Part shown: positions 1-8,037 of the stretch, piece by piece
Position numbering within the stretch: position 1 is the stretch's first letter
Layout of the letters: the number at the start of each line of letters is the position of its first letter
NCBI GenBank assembly: GCA_903903635.1
Contig: CAIUZK010000173.1
Coordinates: 1-50,429 of the forward strand
Direction of reading: 5' to 3'
DNA: 50,429 nt
From: an uncultured Bacteroidota bacterium
GTDB lineage: Bacteria; Bacteroidota; Bacteroidia; Chitinophagales; Chitinophagaceae
Made by a program: the position numbers and the translations under genes
Notes under the pieces: generated by a model
What the model saw: the letters and a program-made list of their open reading frames with translations, nothing else
Told to the model about the DNA's origin: nothing
Databases searched by the model: none

Positions 1-68
1 CTATTTATCTGGTAATGGTAAAGGATGCTTCAGGGAGACTAATCAGGTTGAAGTATATGAAGAATTAG
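1..68 (+). CDS. 3' end of a T9SS-secreted protein (partial)
   Basis: The third frame is open from the window edge to a TAG at 66-68. It encodes about 21 residues with a YLVMV strand and a basic end, RLIRLKYMKN. This resembles the last strand and tail of a T9SS type A sorting domain, as at the ends of the NHL-repeat protein and the large protease further along. A hairpin terminator lies 22 bases downstream, which supports a true gene end here. The rest of the protein is outside the window, so its function cannot be stated. Confidence 0.55.
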   Translation, partial: IYLVMVKDASGRLIRLKYMKN

Positions 69-90
69 GCGATAATCCTTATGAAAATGC

Positions 91-135
91 AAAAGCTGGT
101 TTGATGCAGGGAATGCACAAACCAGCTTTTTGGTT
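91..135 (+). terminator. Rho-independent terminator
   Basis: A perfect 13-bp inverted repeat (91-103 with 118-130) surrounds a 14-base loop and is followed by a T-rich stretch. It directly follows the stop codon at 66-68 and probably ends that transcript. Confidence 0.8.
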
Positions 136-202
136 TTATATATAAGGAGGTTGGAATTCACCTCTCTTCATCCGTCTACTGATGGAGAGAATGAAATAGA
201 AT

Positions 203-230
203 GAGTTACCTGATATGTGCGTGTGGACCA
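203..230 (+). repeat. 28-bp dispersed repeat, copy A
   Basis: It begins GAGTTACCTGAT, continues with a GTGCG core and ends TGGACCA. Copy B at 18327-18354 has GAGTTGCCTGAT, GTGCG and TGGATCA in the same order, with small indels. Both copies are intergenic. Its nature is unknown; a remnant of a mobile element or intron end is one possibility. Confidence 0.5.
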
Positions 231-455
231 TCCCTGCCGGTCTGCGGCTTAACACCTTTGTCAGTCGGTATCCGTCCTGCCCGAAATACTATGGGATCTG
301 AGAAAAAACAGGAGGAGATATGTGTTACGTGGCCCGTGTTATCTGAACTGCGCAAGTTTACGATCTCTTGAATCCAGTTAGCACAATAATGTGATGTGGT
401 ACAAACGTACTATGACCATTGAAGCGGACTACTAGTAATTGCTAATGGCAAAATT

Positions 456-466
456 AATTTCCAATT
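456..466 (+). repeat. TTTCCAATT element
   Basis: AATTTCCAATT, a motif that recurs at about eight intergenic places in this window (18294-18372, 18663-18672, 42073-42098, 43249-43261) and that I did not see inside genes. Confidence 0.4.
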
Positions 467-642
467 GGATGAATAGGGTGATGCCTGTGAATGGGGCTGA
501 TTCAGACATCATGCAATTTTCTGCAATCAAATTCCCCAATCAAGGTAAATACCCGGAAATATGGCCAAAGCCGGGCATAGCAGTTAATGTTATGGAGAAT
601 GTTTATCGGAGATAAAATAGGGCTATTGAAAAGTATAATTAG

Positions 643-1465
643 CTTAGCGCACTAAAAATCACTTTAATAACTCGTAAATCCATATTGGCAGTACTTTTAT
701 TAACATTGTTCGCATCAGCGGCATACGGACAATTTGGTTCACATCATTTTTACCATCCGCCAAGGTCCTATTCAAGTTATGGCTCGACCGGGAAAAAATG
801 GTTGAAAAGGGAGTCTGTAGCATTAAGTGCAGGGTTCATGGATATGGGGCTTGATTCCATGTTTTCAGTAAACCGTACTCCCGGTATAGGTAATCCGGTA
901 ACCAGCCCAACCGTAGATACTTCGGTATTCCTGAATCTGAAGAGTAAGGCCGGATATGGTTTCTCAACCGGTTCATTTTTTAAATTAGCAACCATCAATG
1001 ATAAGCAAATGGTGGCACTGGACGTTTAGTTTTTTTTATTATCAATGGGAGCCGGGTAAAGTAAGCTATTCATCGATAGATGCGGTATCAGACAATCCAT
1101 TCAGTTTTCAGGTTGGCATGCCGCTTGCACTATTATATAAATCAGGAGGTGAGGTAAGTTTGAACCCAGAGAATAAAACACTGTTTTCGATAGGGGCGGG
1201 ATTTGGGCCAACGCTTTTATTGAGTGGTTATGGAGCAGCAGGCAGCGACCTGTTTAAGCTAAGGACATTTGCCATGGCTGAGGTCGGTTTTTTGGCATTG
1301 CGGCTAAATTGAGGGCTACCTATTATCCCCATTGTGCTTATTGACGACAATTCAGCCGATCTTTCATCGGACAATGGCATGGGTAACTTTACGGTTCATG
1401 CCACTGGCTCGGGTGATTTTTTAGCCTTCCCAATGAAAATCTGTATTTCAGTTTTAGTACTCTAA
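643..1465 (+). pseudogene. Decayed outer-membrane beta-barrel protein gene
   Basis: A signal peptide (KSILAVLLLTLFASAAYG) is followed by beta-rich sequence typical of small Bacteroidota outer-membrane proteins. The frame breaks near 1025, where VALDV joins SFFYYQWEPGK; near 1288, where AEVGF joins FGIAAKLRATYY; near 1330, where it continues IVLIDDNSADLSSDNGMG; and near 1430, where it ends NENLYFSFSTLIIR. No ATG lies ahead of the signal peptide; the open frame begins after a TAG at 640-642 and the first usable codon is TTG at 685. At least four breaks plus a missing start argue for real decay, although two breaks sit in T runs where sequencing errors occur. Its 3' end meets the 3' end of the cytochrome gene. 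Confidence 0.7.
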
Positions 1466-2199
1466 TTATTAGGCGCACCCGCTGCTATCCACTTGCTTAC
1501 CTGTGTTATTTTGCAATCCGAAAGTTTTGCACCGCCCAATGGCATGTAGTTAAATCCGGTATTATGACTTATATCGCCAAGTAGTTTCCCGTTTTGCGCC
1601 TGTACAAGAATGGCTGCATAAGTATCAAGTATTATGCCTCCTCCTGCCGATGCTGCAGAAGCGGTTGCGTGGCACGAGGTGCAGTAGGTTTTCATCATGG
1701 GGGCTATTGCTCCCGAATAGGTGTATTTTGTTGTGTCGCAGTTTACTGCGCAATTCGTATCATTGTTTGCTCCGTTGTTTATCCACCTTTTCAGCAGGCT
1801 TAGTTGTGTGCTGTCCAGCTTGGCAATCGGGTTTTGTGGCATGCTGTTGTTTTTACATACGGTATATAATTTGCTGGATGCCGCATTCCCCTTCACCAAT
1901 CCTTTAGCTGTAATTGTTGCATAGGTGGTTAATGTATAGCCATCCTTTCTTGAAGCTGCGCTATGGCAACCACTCATGGCACAACTGCCAAGGAAGATAG
2001 GTAGAATGTCTCTTTGAAAACATACTGAAGTATCAACGGGTTCCGGAGTATGTGTTGTATCGGGTGGGATCACAACTGTAGTATTTGCATTTAGTGTATC
2101 ATGAGTAGCATGGGTTGCCGGTGCAAAGGGTGGGTGCGAGCATGCATAAAAGCCAATGATAACTATTATTGCCGAAAGCAGTATGGTCGTTTTCTTCAT
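1462..2199 (-). CDS. Diheme c-type cytochrome lipoprotein
   Basis: The protein has 245 residues and begins with a lipoprotein signal peptide ending GFYACS, so it should be lipid-anchored outside the inner membrane. Two heme sites are visible. The first is SCAMSGCHS, a CX4CH variant followed by a TTYATITAKGLVKG segment. The second is a standard YCTSCHA. The two halves are similar, each with a heme motif, a Tyr-rich linker and a final KWI or RWI helix, as in planctomycete-type cytochrome c repeats. It probably carries electrons; the partner is unknown. A -7 box at 2243-2250 gives it its own promoter downstream of the lipoprotein gene at 2345-3040. Confidence 0.75.
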   Translation of the reverse strand: MKKTTILLSAIIVIIGFYACSHPPFAPATHATHDTLNANTTVVIPPDTTHTPEPVDTSVCFQRDILPIFLGSCAMSGCHSAASRKDGYTLTTYATITAKGLVKGNAASSKLYTVCKNNSMPQNPIAKLDSTQLSLLKRWINNGANNDTNCAVNCDTTKYTYSGAIAPMMKTYCTSCHATASAASAGGGIILDTYAAILVQAQNGKLLGDISHNTGFNYMPLGGAKLSDCKITQVSKWIAAGAPNN

Positions 2200-2213
2200 T
2201 TCTTTTTAAATGA

Positions 2214-2223
2214 TCTGATCAGA
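2214..2223. promoter_or_regulatory. Palindrome in the cytochrome gene leader
   Basis: TCTGATCAGA is a perfect 10-bp palindrome between the -7 box and the start codon of the cytochrome gene. It could be a regulator site; there is no direct evidence. Confidence 0.3.
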
Positions 2224-2242
2224 TAATTGATTGCTGGAGCTG

Positions 2243-2250
2243 CAAAAGTA
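2243..2250 (-). promoter_or_regulatory. -7 box (TACTTTTG) of the cytochrome gene
   Basis: Read on the minus strand it fits the Bacteroidota TAnnTTTG consensus. The transcript should start near 2236, giving a leader of under 40 bases. No TTG is seen at -33. Confidence 0.5.
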
Positions 2251-2344
2251 TATTTTTTTCTGCTACTTAGGCATTAATGAAATATTAATTATGAAAGGTT
2301 GGTTTATAAGTTAATCCATCGCCATATATACTTCAATTCCATGC

Positions 2345-3040
2345 CTATTCTACCTTTTCTCTGTTCAAATACATAAACTTCAGCGCCGCAGGGTCCCTGA
2401 AGATCCGAGCCACATCTATCACCACATTATTACCTATTTCATAAGATTTTTCAACGATCATCTTTTCTATATTTATGTATTGCCCCGGCAGCATTTCATT
2501 GGCATTCATATACAATCCCAGTGGAAGCCTGCTCTTTCTTAGCGCAAATACATTCTTCTTACTTTTAGTATACAGTTCATTATAGAAGTAAAGCAACTTC
2601 TTTTGTTCGTCCCACCATCCCAGATAAGATGGGCCAAACCCCACACACTGGTCAAACGCATTATACTTTAGCGAGAAATATATAGCTATACTATCCCTTG
2701 GCTCAGTTACCAGTTTAAGTATATACAGCTTCTGATAAAACCCCTTGAAGTTCTTATAATGCAGGATGTTCTTATCATTCTGCGCGTTCACCTCCGAGTA
2801 GTCTACCACAAAATAACCCTCATAAGGTTTCTCTTCAAAAGTAGTTTCATACAGTATTACCGAATCCAGCCTGATGGGTTTATTCAATATCTGGGGTAGC
2901 ACAGCGTAAAAGGAGTTTTTGTTAAAGTTGCTGGTATTGAAAGGGATATTCTTAGGGGCACAACCACCTAAGGATTCAACCAAGACAAGGAATAATATGG
3001 TTTTAAAAGTTGACAAAGTTGAAGTTGTTATATACGCCAC
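2345..3040 (-). CDS. Lipoprotein overlapping the toxin-23-like gene
   Basis: The 231-residue product has a signal segment ending LGGC, a lipobox, so it should be a membrane-anchored lipoprotein. I do not recognise the family. The body is rich in Tyr, Phe and Lys. The GTG start at 3040 overlaps the upstream gene by 38 bases. A TTG at 3016 would give a more usual 17-residue signal and a 14-base overlap, so the start is uncertain. The overlap implies coupled translation with the upstream gene. If that gene encodes a toxin-like protein, this one could be its immunity or surface partner, but that is only an inference from position. Confidence 0.6.
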   Translation of the reverse strand: MAYITTSTLSTFKTILFLVLVESLGGCAPKNIPFNTSNFNKNSFYAVLPQILNKPIRLDSVILYETTFEEKPYEGYFVVDYSEVNAQNDKNILHYKNFKGFYQKLYILKLVTEPRDSIAIYFSLKYNAFDQCVGFGPSYLGWWDEQKKLLYFYNELYTKSKKNVFALRKSRLPLGLYMNANEMLPGQYINIEKMIVEKSYEIGNNVVIDVARIFRDPAALKFMYLNREKVE

Positions 3041-3980
3041 CTATAAAAAAATGCTGGTTATCATTATTCGGATGCAACGAAAATCCGCCCTTTACATGCA
3101 CTATGTCCTGCAATCCGAAATAATACTCTTTCATACGCCTGTACGATCGGTCCTTCAGCGCCCCCATAGCGCCTATATCTATGCCATAACCCTTCATCGG
3201 GAAAAACTTGATATCATACATGGAGGTATTGTAGTTCGCTGTTTTCGGCGCATTGGTTCCCTCCTCATATTGCAGGTTGTAGTTCGGCATATAGATACCC
3301 AGCATACTGCATGCCTCAAACAGCAGCGGGCTATAACCGGTAAACTGGTCGAAGCTCGCTTCAACGCTGTTGAAATTCACTTTATAGTTGTCGGCATTAT
3401 GCACAAAGACCGAAATGCCGCCGGTCCAGTAGCGGTCCAGGTTATCGGCTATAGGTATGATATAAAACGGCGCCCCGCCATCGTTGAAATAATTAATGGT
3501 AAAATGCGGAAAGGAGAACGATACCGACCCCACTACCTGATTTCGCTTATGGTTGTTCACTATAAAGTTGCTGGTAAGCAGTATGGCATAGGCCTTGTCC
3601 AGCATTACATTGTAGTAAGAGCCGTTGTCAAGTGTTCTGAACAACTTATAATAAGAAAGGTCGGTAGTGCCGACCCCAACCGAAAGCGAATTGGTGAAAT
3701 CAATCTGTATATCCGATGCCAGCGGGTTAAGGTTGGCGCCTATAGATTTGGTGTATATCGACAGCGATGGTCCGTAATTCAGCATGAAGTGGTTCTGGTA
3801 AACCCCATTAATGCCCAGACCTGCAAATATCTTCAGCCCCGGAAAAGCAGTACTGCCCCTGCTGTAGTTCAACGTAAGGTTACAGCCTACATTGAAATTG
3901 CCCTTATATACCCATCCGTCCTGGCCAAACGCTACGTTGACCTGAATCAGTAATAGTATATAGAGCAGTTTTAGCTTCAT
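3003..3980 (-). CDS. Surface protein resembling polymorphic toxin type 23
   Basis: The protein has 325 residues and a cleavable signal peptide ending NVAFGQ. The central part (VGSVSFSFPHFTINYFND, then DRYWTGGISVFVHN) looks like the domain annotated as bacterial toxin 23 in Bacteroidota, where alternating strands precede a DRYxTG motif. The whole sequence is also compatible with a beta-barrel outer-membrane protein, and toxin activity for this family rests on prediction. No separate delivery domain such as Rhs, LXG or a T9SS tail is visible. It is the first gene of a two-gene unit with the overlapping lipoprotein gene. Confidence 0.55.
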   Translation of the reverse strand: MKLKLLYILLLIQVNVAFGQDGWVYKGNFNVGCNLTLNYSRGSTAFPGLKIFAGLGINGVYQNHFMLNYGPSLSIYTKSIGANLNPLASDIQIDFTNSLSVGVGTTDLSYYKLFRTLDNGSYYNVMLDKAYAILLTSNFIVNNHKRNQVVGSVSFSFPHFTINYFNDGGAPFYIIPIADNLDRYWTGGISVFVHNADNYKVNFNSVEASFDQFTGYSPLLFEACSMLGIYMPNYNLQYEEGTNAPKTANYNTSMYDIKFFPMKGYGIDIGAMGALKDRSYRRMKEYYFGLQDIVHVKGGFSLHPNNDNQHFFIGGVYNNFNFVNF

Positions 3981-4037
3981 CGAAAGGTTTTAATAAGTAG
4001 TACCTGGATATTTAGTACCCACTAAAATTAAGGATAT

Positions 4038-4472
4038 TCAGGCATTCAATTGCTCCCGGTCCCGGTTTTTATCATATTTCACAAATATTGCTATCCATAT
4101 AGACCGTGCAAGCCTTTGCAGATAAGGCTGCAGCAGCACCAGCAATGCCGCATTGCTGAGCAGCCACCACCATATGCGGTTATCCTTTATCCCGATGCCT
4201 ATTGTAAACCACCATAATACCAGGGTTAAAGCACTCAGGATTATGGTGATTCCATAGCTTACATACCCTGTGCCAAAATAGAATCCTGTTTGCAGTTCGA
4301 ATTTCTGTCCGCACACCGGGCAGTTTTCAGGCATATGCATGGTCATTCTAAGCACATATGGGTTCGGATTGATAAATAAAGCGCCCTCCCTGCATCTCGG
4401 GCATTTGTTCGTCAGCACACTACCTACTATACCCGGTCTGCCATTCTTCTTTTTGCCACTCATCATTTTCAA
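4038..4472 (-). CDS. DUF983 family membrane protein
   Basis: The 144-residue product has two CxxC pairs near the N terminus (CPRCREGALF and CPVCGQKF), likely a zinc-ribbon-like metal site, followed by two hydrophobic segments (YGITIILSALTLVLWWF and WWWLLSNAALLVLLQPYL). This is the DUF983 arrangement; the function is unknown. The ORF opens MKMMSG, and ATGs at 4472, 4466 and 4463 are all possible. A promoter with TTG, a 20-base spacer and TAACTTTG ends only 10 bases before the first ATG, so the leader must be very short. Confidence 0.8.
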   Translation of the reverse strand: MKMMSGKKKNGRPGIVGSVLTNKCPRCREGALFINPNPYVLRMTMHMPENCPVCGQKFELQTGFYFGTGYVSYGITIILSALTLVLWWFTIGIGIKDNRIWWWLLSNAALLVLLQPYLQRLARSIWIAIFVKYDKNRDREQLNA

Positions 4473-4481
4473 TATAGACTA

Positions 4482-4512
4482 CAAAGTTAGTGCCTTGCAT
4501 CCATATCCTCAA
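4482..4512 (-). promoter_or_regulatory. Complete promoter (TTG-20-TAACTTTG) for the DUF983 gene
   Basis: On the minus strand TTG (4510-4512) lies 20 bases from TAACTTTG (4482-4489), matching the Bacteroidota -33/-7 spacing. A 7-bp hairpin (CCTCAAT with ATTGAGG, 4507-4523) overlaps the -33 element and could modulate it. Confidence 0.65.
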
Positions 4513-4590
4513 TTTTATTGAGGTGCTTTAATCTGTGAATTATGATACTTTATTCATGATTCTTGTAAGGCATGCGTAACTGATGGGATT

Positions 4591-4598
4591 TAATTTTG
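4591..4598 (+). promoter_or_regulatory. -7 box (TAATTTTG) of the copper-storage protein gene
   Basis: It matches TAnnTTTG and lies 46 bases before the ATG at 4645. A TTG at 4563-4565 is present, but its spacing of 25 is longer than usual. Confidence 0.5.
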
Positions 4599-4644
4599 CC
4601 CTTTCAACAGGTGCATATTATGTCATTCTGAAAATCAAAGTATC

Positions 4645-4968
4645 ATGGGTTATCACGAGTACCAAAAATGTATTGATGCCTGCCTTAAATGTGCAGCAAT
4701 CTGTAATCATTGTGCATCTTCCTGCCTTACAGAGCCGGATGTAAAAATGATGGCGAAATGTATTCAATTGGACATGGAATGTGCAGCCCTTTGTTATGCC
4801 GCGGCTCAATTGATGAGTATGGGAAGCATACATGCCAAAGCAATTTGTAAACTATGTGCCGAGGCATGCAAAGCCTGCGCCGAAGAATGCAAAAAGCATC
4901 AGAATGAACATTGCAGGGAGTGTGCTGATGCGTGTAACAAATGTGCTGAAGAGTGCTCGAAAATGTAA
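4645..4968 (+). CDS. Four-helix-bundle copper-binding (Csp-like) protein
   Basis: The 107-residue product contains 19 cysteines, mostly in CxxC and CxxxC spacing along predicted helices (positions 9, 13, 16, 20, 23, 27, 39, 46, 50, 68, 71, 75, 78, 82, 90, 93, 97, 100, 104). This is the pattern of DUF326/Csp copper-storage proteins, which bind many Cu(I) ions inside a four-helix bundle. No signal peptide is seen, so it is the cytosolic (Csp3-like) type. It should buffer copper in the cytoplasm. It has its own promoter. Confidence 0.85.
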   Translation: MGYHEYQKCIDACLKCAAICNHCASSCLTEPDVKMMAKCIQLDMECAALCYAAAQLMSMGSIHAKAICKLCAEACKACAEECKKHQNEHCRECADACNKCAEECSKM

Positions 4969-5052
4969 TAATGATTTGCTCTGATTTTTAACATGGGATT
5001 TGCAGTAACGTTGCCTGAATGGTTGTGCTGCCAGTTCTACAAACAATATATT

Positions 5053-5250
5053 ATGAGAGGTATCATTCACGATCAGGTATCACGTACGTTCATCGAAGGT
5101 CCGGTTCAATCTAATCCGGCAGACGGTAATAGCCAGGAAGGAACAGCAGACAAAGCATATTATGCTGATTTAACCCAGGGGCATCCATTGCAGGGTGATG
5201 CAAAACCCCATGTTTCTGATACAGATATGCCGTATTACGAAGAAAATTAG
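5053..5250 (+). CDS. Small hypothetical protein, 65 residues
   Basis: I chose the ATG at 5053 (MRGIIHDQVSRTF); the frame also runs back to 4993, but that extension is cysteine- and aromatic-rich and looks non-coding. The product is acidic and polar with no membrane segment, and it ends VSDTDMPYYEEN. I do not recognise it. It sits 84 bases after the copper-binding gene on the same strand and may share its transcript. Confidence 0.45.
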   Translation: MRGIIHDQVSRTFIEGPVQSNPADGNSQEGTADKAYYADLTQGHPLQGDAKPHVSDTDMPYYEEN

Positions 5251-5339
5251 TTGCATATCTAAGATCGGTTTATTGCCTTATTACCCATTGTTATAATCAA
5301 GCCGGATATCCGCGTGTAATTTTACATAAACTACAAACC

Positions 5340-5942
5340 ATGAAAGTTATGTTTATTATCGTCATTATCGCAATCATTGTATTCTCCTTATTCGCTTATA
5401 TGTCATACGCAACAAATAAAAAAACGGAAAGGCAGAAATTTGACCTGATAAAGAATGAAAATGGTTTTGAGATCCGTTTCTATCCCAAGGCAATAATGGC
5501 CACCGTAGCTTCTGTAAAGCGGGGGCATCAAAAAAATGCCAACCAGAATTTCAAGCGACTGGCAGGCTACATATTTGGCGGCAACAGGGAGGATAAGAAA
5601 ATACCCATGACCGCCCCAGTTTATATGGAAACTGATACCGATGCCAACCGAATGAGTTTCGTACTGCCATCCGGCTATGATATGAACACCCTGCCACACC
5701 CAAACGACTCATCTATAACGCTCCATTACTCCGATGAAGGATACTATGCCGCCCTCAGGTTTGGAGGCTTTGCCAATGACCATAAAACCGCCGAAAAAGA
5801 GAATGAACTGAGAGAACTTTCAGCGAAAGCAGGCTACGAAACCATTGGCAACTTCATTCGCCTCGGCTACAATGCTCCCTGGGATATCATTAACCGCGAA
5901 AACGAAATTATTGTAAAGATTAGGTATGATGGGGTGAAGTAA
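5340..5942 (+). CDS. SOUL family heme-binding protein
   Basis: The 200-residue product has an N-terminal membrane anchor (residues 2-22) followed by a SOUL domain. Recognisable features are the FEIRFYP strand, the FKRLAGYIFGGN segment, the IPMTAPVYME motif and the C-terminal LGYNAPWDIINRENEI stretch. SOUL/HBP proteins bind heme or porphyrin on the surface of a distorted barrel; the bacterial role is not well known. It lies about 1 kb from the heme operon, but an unrelated toxin-antitoxin pair separates them, so a functional link is only suggestive. Confidence 0.85.
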   Translation: MKVMFIIVIIAIIVFSLFAYMSYATNKKTERQKFDLIKNENGFEIRFYPKAIMATVASVKRGHQKNANQNFKRLAGYIFGGNREDKKIPMTAPVYMETDTDANRMSFVLPSGYDMNTLPHPNDSSITLHYSDEGYYAALRFGGFANDHKTAEKENELRELSAKAGYETIGNFIRLGYNAPWDIINRENEIIVKIRYDGVK

Positions 5943-6050
5943 GGGGTAGACCCAACAATTACATTTTCCTCTCTGTATAATAATCGCAATGGATATCAAT
6001 AAACAACCAATTCGCTAACTAGCTCAGCTATCAGCAACAATATCAGCCAT

Positions 6051-6377
6051 CTACCTCAGGCTTGAAATAATGTTTTGCAAGGTTTTGTCGTCAACAATAT
6101 CGAACTCAGATTTGTCATAAATGGTGAGCAGGTAAATTTCTTTTTCTTCAGTTACTAAGTAGGTTATTACACGCGCACCGCCACTTTTGCCTTTATGCTT
6201 GCTCTTTATGGCTATACGTATTTTATAGGTATTATTACCTAACGGTGTTCCTGAATCGGGTTGTGCGGCCAATATTGTGCTTAGTTCAGCAAGTTCTTGT
6301 TTGAGGGAAGGGAATTTCTTTATGAGCCGTTTTGCCTCTTTTTTAAATTTATCAGACGGAATAACACTAAAGTTCAT
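6051..6377 (-). CDS. RelE/ParE-superfamily toxin
   Basis: I start it at the ATG 6375-6377 (MNFSVIPSDKFKKEAKRLIKKF), giving 108 residues. The frame extends to 6440, but that part lies inside the antitoxin gene. The N-terminal strand followed by a basic helix, and the C-terminal IYLLTIYDKSEFD strand, match RelE/HigB-like ribosome-dependent mRNA interferases. The gene overlaps the end of its antitoxin by 11 bases, the usual antitoxin-first arrangement. Confidence 0.75.
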   Translation of the reverse strand: MNFSVIPSDKFKKEAKRLIKKFPSLKQELAELSTILAAQPDSGTPLGNNTYKIRIAIKSKHKGKSGGARVITYLVTEEKEIYLLTIYDKSEFDIVDDKTLQNIISSLR

Positions 6378-6585
6378 TGAGGAATTCGTTGAGTGTTTGC
6401 TTTTTCCCTTTAGTAGATCTGATTGTTTTAACTTGGTCAAACGCTTCCTTTAAGTCAGACTTTAATTGCAATGCTTGTTCATATTTTTTTAGCTTAGTGA
6501 GTATTTTCTCCCATTCAGCCACAGGTAATTGAATGGCCTGTGTATGGCCATTAGAATCATTTACGTACTGAAGCGCAATTTTCAT
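6367..6585 (-). CDS. Antitoxin partner of the RelE/ParE-type toxin
   Basis: The 72-residue acidic and helical product (VAEWEKILTKLKKYEQALQLK, then LNEFLNEL) sits directly upstream of and overlaps the toxin gene. It has no obvious DNA-binding fold that I can name. A -7 box (6590-6597) ends five bases before the ATG, so the transcript is probably leaderless or nearly so. Confidence 0.7.
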   Translation of the reverse strand: MKIALQYVNDSNGHTQAIQLPVAEWEKILTKLKKYEQALQLKSDLKEAFDQVKTIRSTKGKKQTLNEFLNEL

Positions 6586-6589
6586 TTAT

Positions 6590-6597
6590 CAAATTTA
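6590..6597 (-). promoter_or_regulatory. -7 box (TAAATTTG) of the toxin-antitoxin operon
   Basis: It ends five bases before the antitoxin ATG on the minus strand, which predicts a transcript starting at or next to the start codon. No -33 TTG is seen. Confidence 0.5.
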
Positions 6598-6798
6598 TGA
6601 AGTTTTTTTGAATTGGTGCGGTTGGTTTTATGGGCCTCCAAAACCCCACTTCCGTCGTAGCGGTGTTCCCCACATACAACCTCACATTACACACCCACCC
6701 CCGATTCATTTTTTCAATCGACCTACCCACTGGCCCATCCCCACCATTAATAAAAGATTATCTCCCCACCCCCGCTTACAAAATTTTGACAATGAAAC

Positions 6799-6806
6799 TA
6801 CATTTG
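6799..6806 (+). promoter_or_regulatory. Candidate -7 box of the heme operon
   Basis: TACATTTG fits TAnnTTTG and would give a leader of about 145 bases before hemE. The nearest TTTTG (6784-6788) is too close to act as a -33 element, so this call is weak. Confidence 0.35.
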
Positions 6807-6958
6807 TAATAATCAGGTCATTACCTTTAACTGGCCTTATGCTTACTTTTGGTGCCTGTTAATAAATATGTGCCAAAATATAATTGAATAACATTACATA
6901 AAACCGATTCAGGTATAGTATTTAAACTGCCTGAGCCATAAATTAGTATTCAAAACCA

Positions 6959-7990
6959 ATGACAAATTTAAAAAATGACCTTATTCTTAAGGCGCTGAAG
7001 GGAGAAACTGTTTCAAGGCCACCGGTATGGATGATGCGCCAGGCTGGCCGTTACCTGCCCGATTATATCAAACTGCGCGAGAAATATGATTTCTTCACCA
7101 GGGTACAAACCCCCGAACTGGCCTGCGAGATCACACTGCAACCAGTTGATCAGGTTGGGGTAGATGCCGCCATCCTTTTCTCCGATATCCTCGTTATACC
7201 TCAGGCTATGGGCCTTACGGTTTTACTTGAAGAAGGCAAGGGCCCCATGTTGCCCGATGTCATCAAAACAAAGGCCGATATTGATGCCCTGAATTCAACC
7301 GAAGTTGAAAACAGCCTCTCATATGTTTACAAAGCGCTTGGCCTCATAAAATCCGAGTTGAATGGCCGCGTGCCATTGATCGGCTTTGCCGGCGCACCAT
7401 GGACATTGCTTTGCTACATGGTAGAAGGCAAGGGCAGCAAGACATTCGATAAAGCCAAGCAATTCTGCTTTACCGAGCCAGAACTGGCACACAGCCTCCT
7501 CCAGAAGATAACCGACATAACCATACTTTACCTCAAGGCTCAGGTTGCTGCCGGAGCCGATCTGGTGCAGGTGTTCGATAGCTGGAGTGGCATGTTAAGC
7601 CCTGCCGACTTTAAATTATTTGCTGAGCCATACCTCATTCAGATTTCCGATGCAGTATGTGGCGATGCCCCGGTTATATTATTCCCCAAGGGTAGCTGGT
7701 ATGCATTGCCCGATCTCAGCAAATCAAGTGCTGCCGGCATTGGTATCGACTGGAGCATTACTCCGGCCCTTGCCCGCTCAATGACCAACAACAGCATCAC
7801 CCTGCAGGGCAATTTCGATCCGTCAAAACTACTGGCGCCAATTCCACAGATCAAGAAAGAGGTAAAGGAAATGATAGATGCCTTTGGTGTAAACAGATAT
7901 ATTGCTAACCTGGGCCACGGTATTATGCCCAATGTGCCTGTAGACCATGCCAGAGCATTTGTAGATGCTGTTAAAGAATATCAGGGATAA
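6959..7990 (+). CDS. hemE: Uroporphyrinogen decarboxylase
   Basis: This enzyme removes the four acetate carboxyls of uroporphyrinogen III to make coproporphyrinogen III. The 343-residue length is normal for the family. The signature [17 protein letters not shown] near residue 20 carries the substrate-binding Arg27 and Arg31, and FSDIL places the catalytic Asp at 76. The C-terminal [11 protein letters not shown] motif is also present. It is the first of four heme genes on the plus strand, with gaps of 47, 74 and 67 bases, consistent with one operon. Confidence 0.96.
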   Translation: MTNLKNDLILKALKGETVSRPPVWMMRQAGRYLPDYIKLREKYDFFTRVQTPELACEITLQPVDQVGVDAAILFSDILVIPQAMGLTVLLEEGKGPMLPDVIKTKADIDALNSTEVENSLSYVYKALGLIKSELNGRVPLIGFAGAPWTLLCYMVEGKGSKTFDKAKQFCFTEPELAHSLLQKITDITILYLKAQVAAGADLVQVFDSWSGMLSPADFKLFAEPYLIQISDAVCGDAPVILFPKGSWYALPDLSKSSAAGIGIDWSITPALARSMTNNSITLQGNFDPSKLLAPIPQIKKEVKEMIDAFGVNRYIANLGHGIMPNVPVDHARAFVDAVKEYQG

Positions 7991-8037
7991 GCCACAAATT
8001 CAAAACCATTTTTGCCATAGCTGATTAACCAGTTTTA

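Larger units (their letters stand above)
136..642. other. Gap of about 500 bp without a gene
   Basis: All frames are closed by frequent stops. It holds an imperfect hairpin near 162-189 (CTCTC..CATC pairing with GATGGAGAG), a 28-bp motif at 203-230 that recurs at 18327-18354, and one TTTCCAATT element at 456-466. No tRNA or other known RNA was recognised. Confidence 0.5.
6586..6958. other. Divergent intergenic region before the heme operon
   Basis: These 373 bases separate the toxin-antitoxin pair (minus) from hemE (plus). It contains the antitoxin -7 box, C-rich stretches near 6640-6780, and a TACATTTG box at 6799-6806. An 84-codon frame at 6608-6862 has proline- and histidine-rich composition unlike a real protein. 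Confidence 0.5.

Noticed and set aside
146-642. tRNA or other stable RNA in the first gap
   Set aside because: No cloverleaf, CCA end or conserved RNA signature could be found by eye.
2919-3953. 344-codon plus-strand frame opposite the toxin-23-like and lipoprotein genes
   Set aside because: It is antisense to two genes with signal peptides and family-like motifs, and its own composition is not protein-like.
6608-6862. 84-codon frame between the toxin-antitoxin pair and hemE
   Set aside because: It is dominated by Pro, His and Arg from C-rich sequence and has no start signal; it looks like chance.
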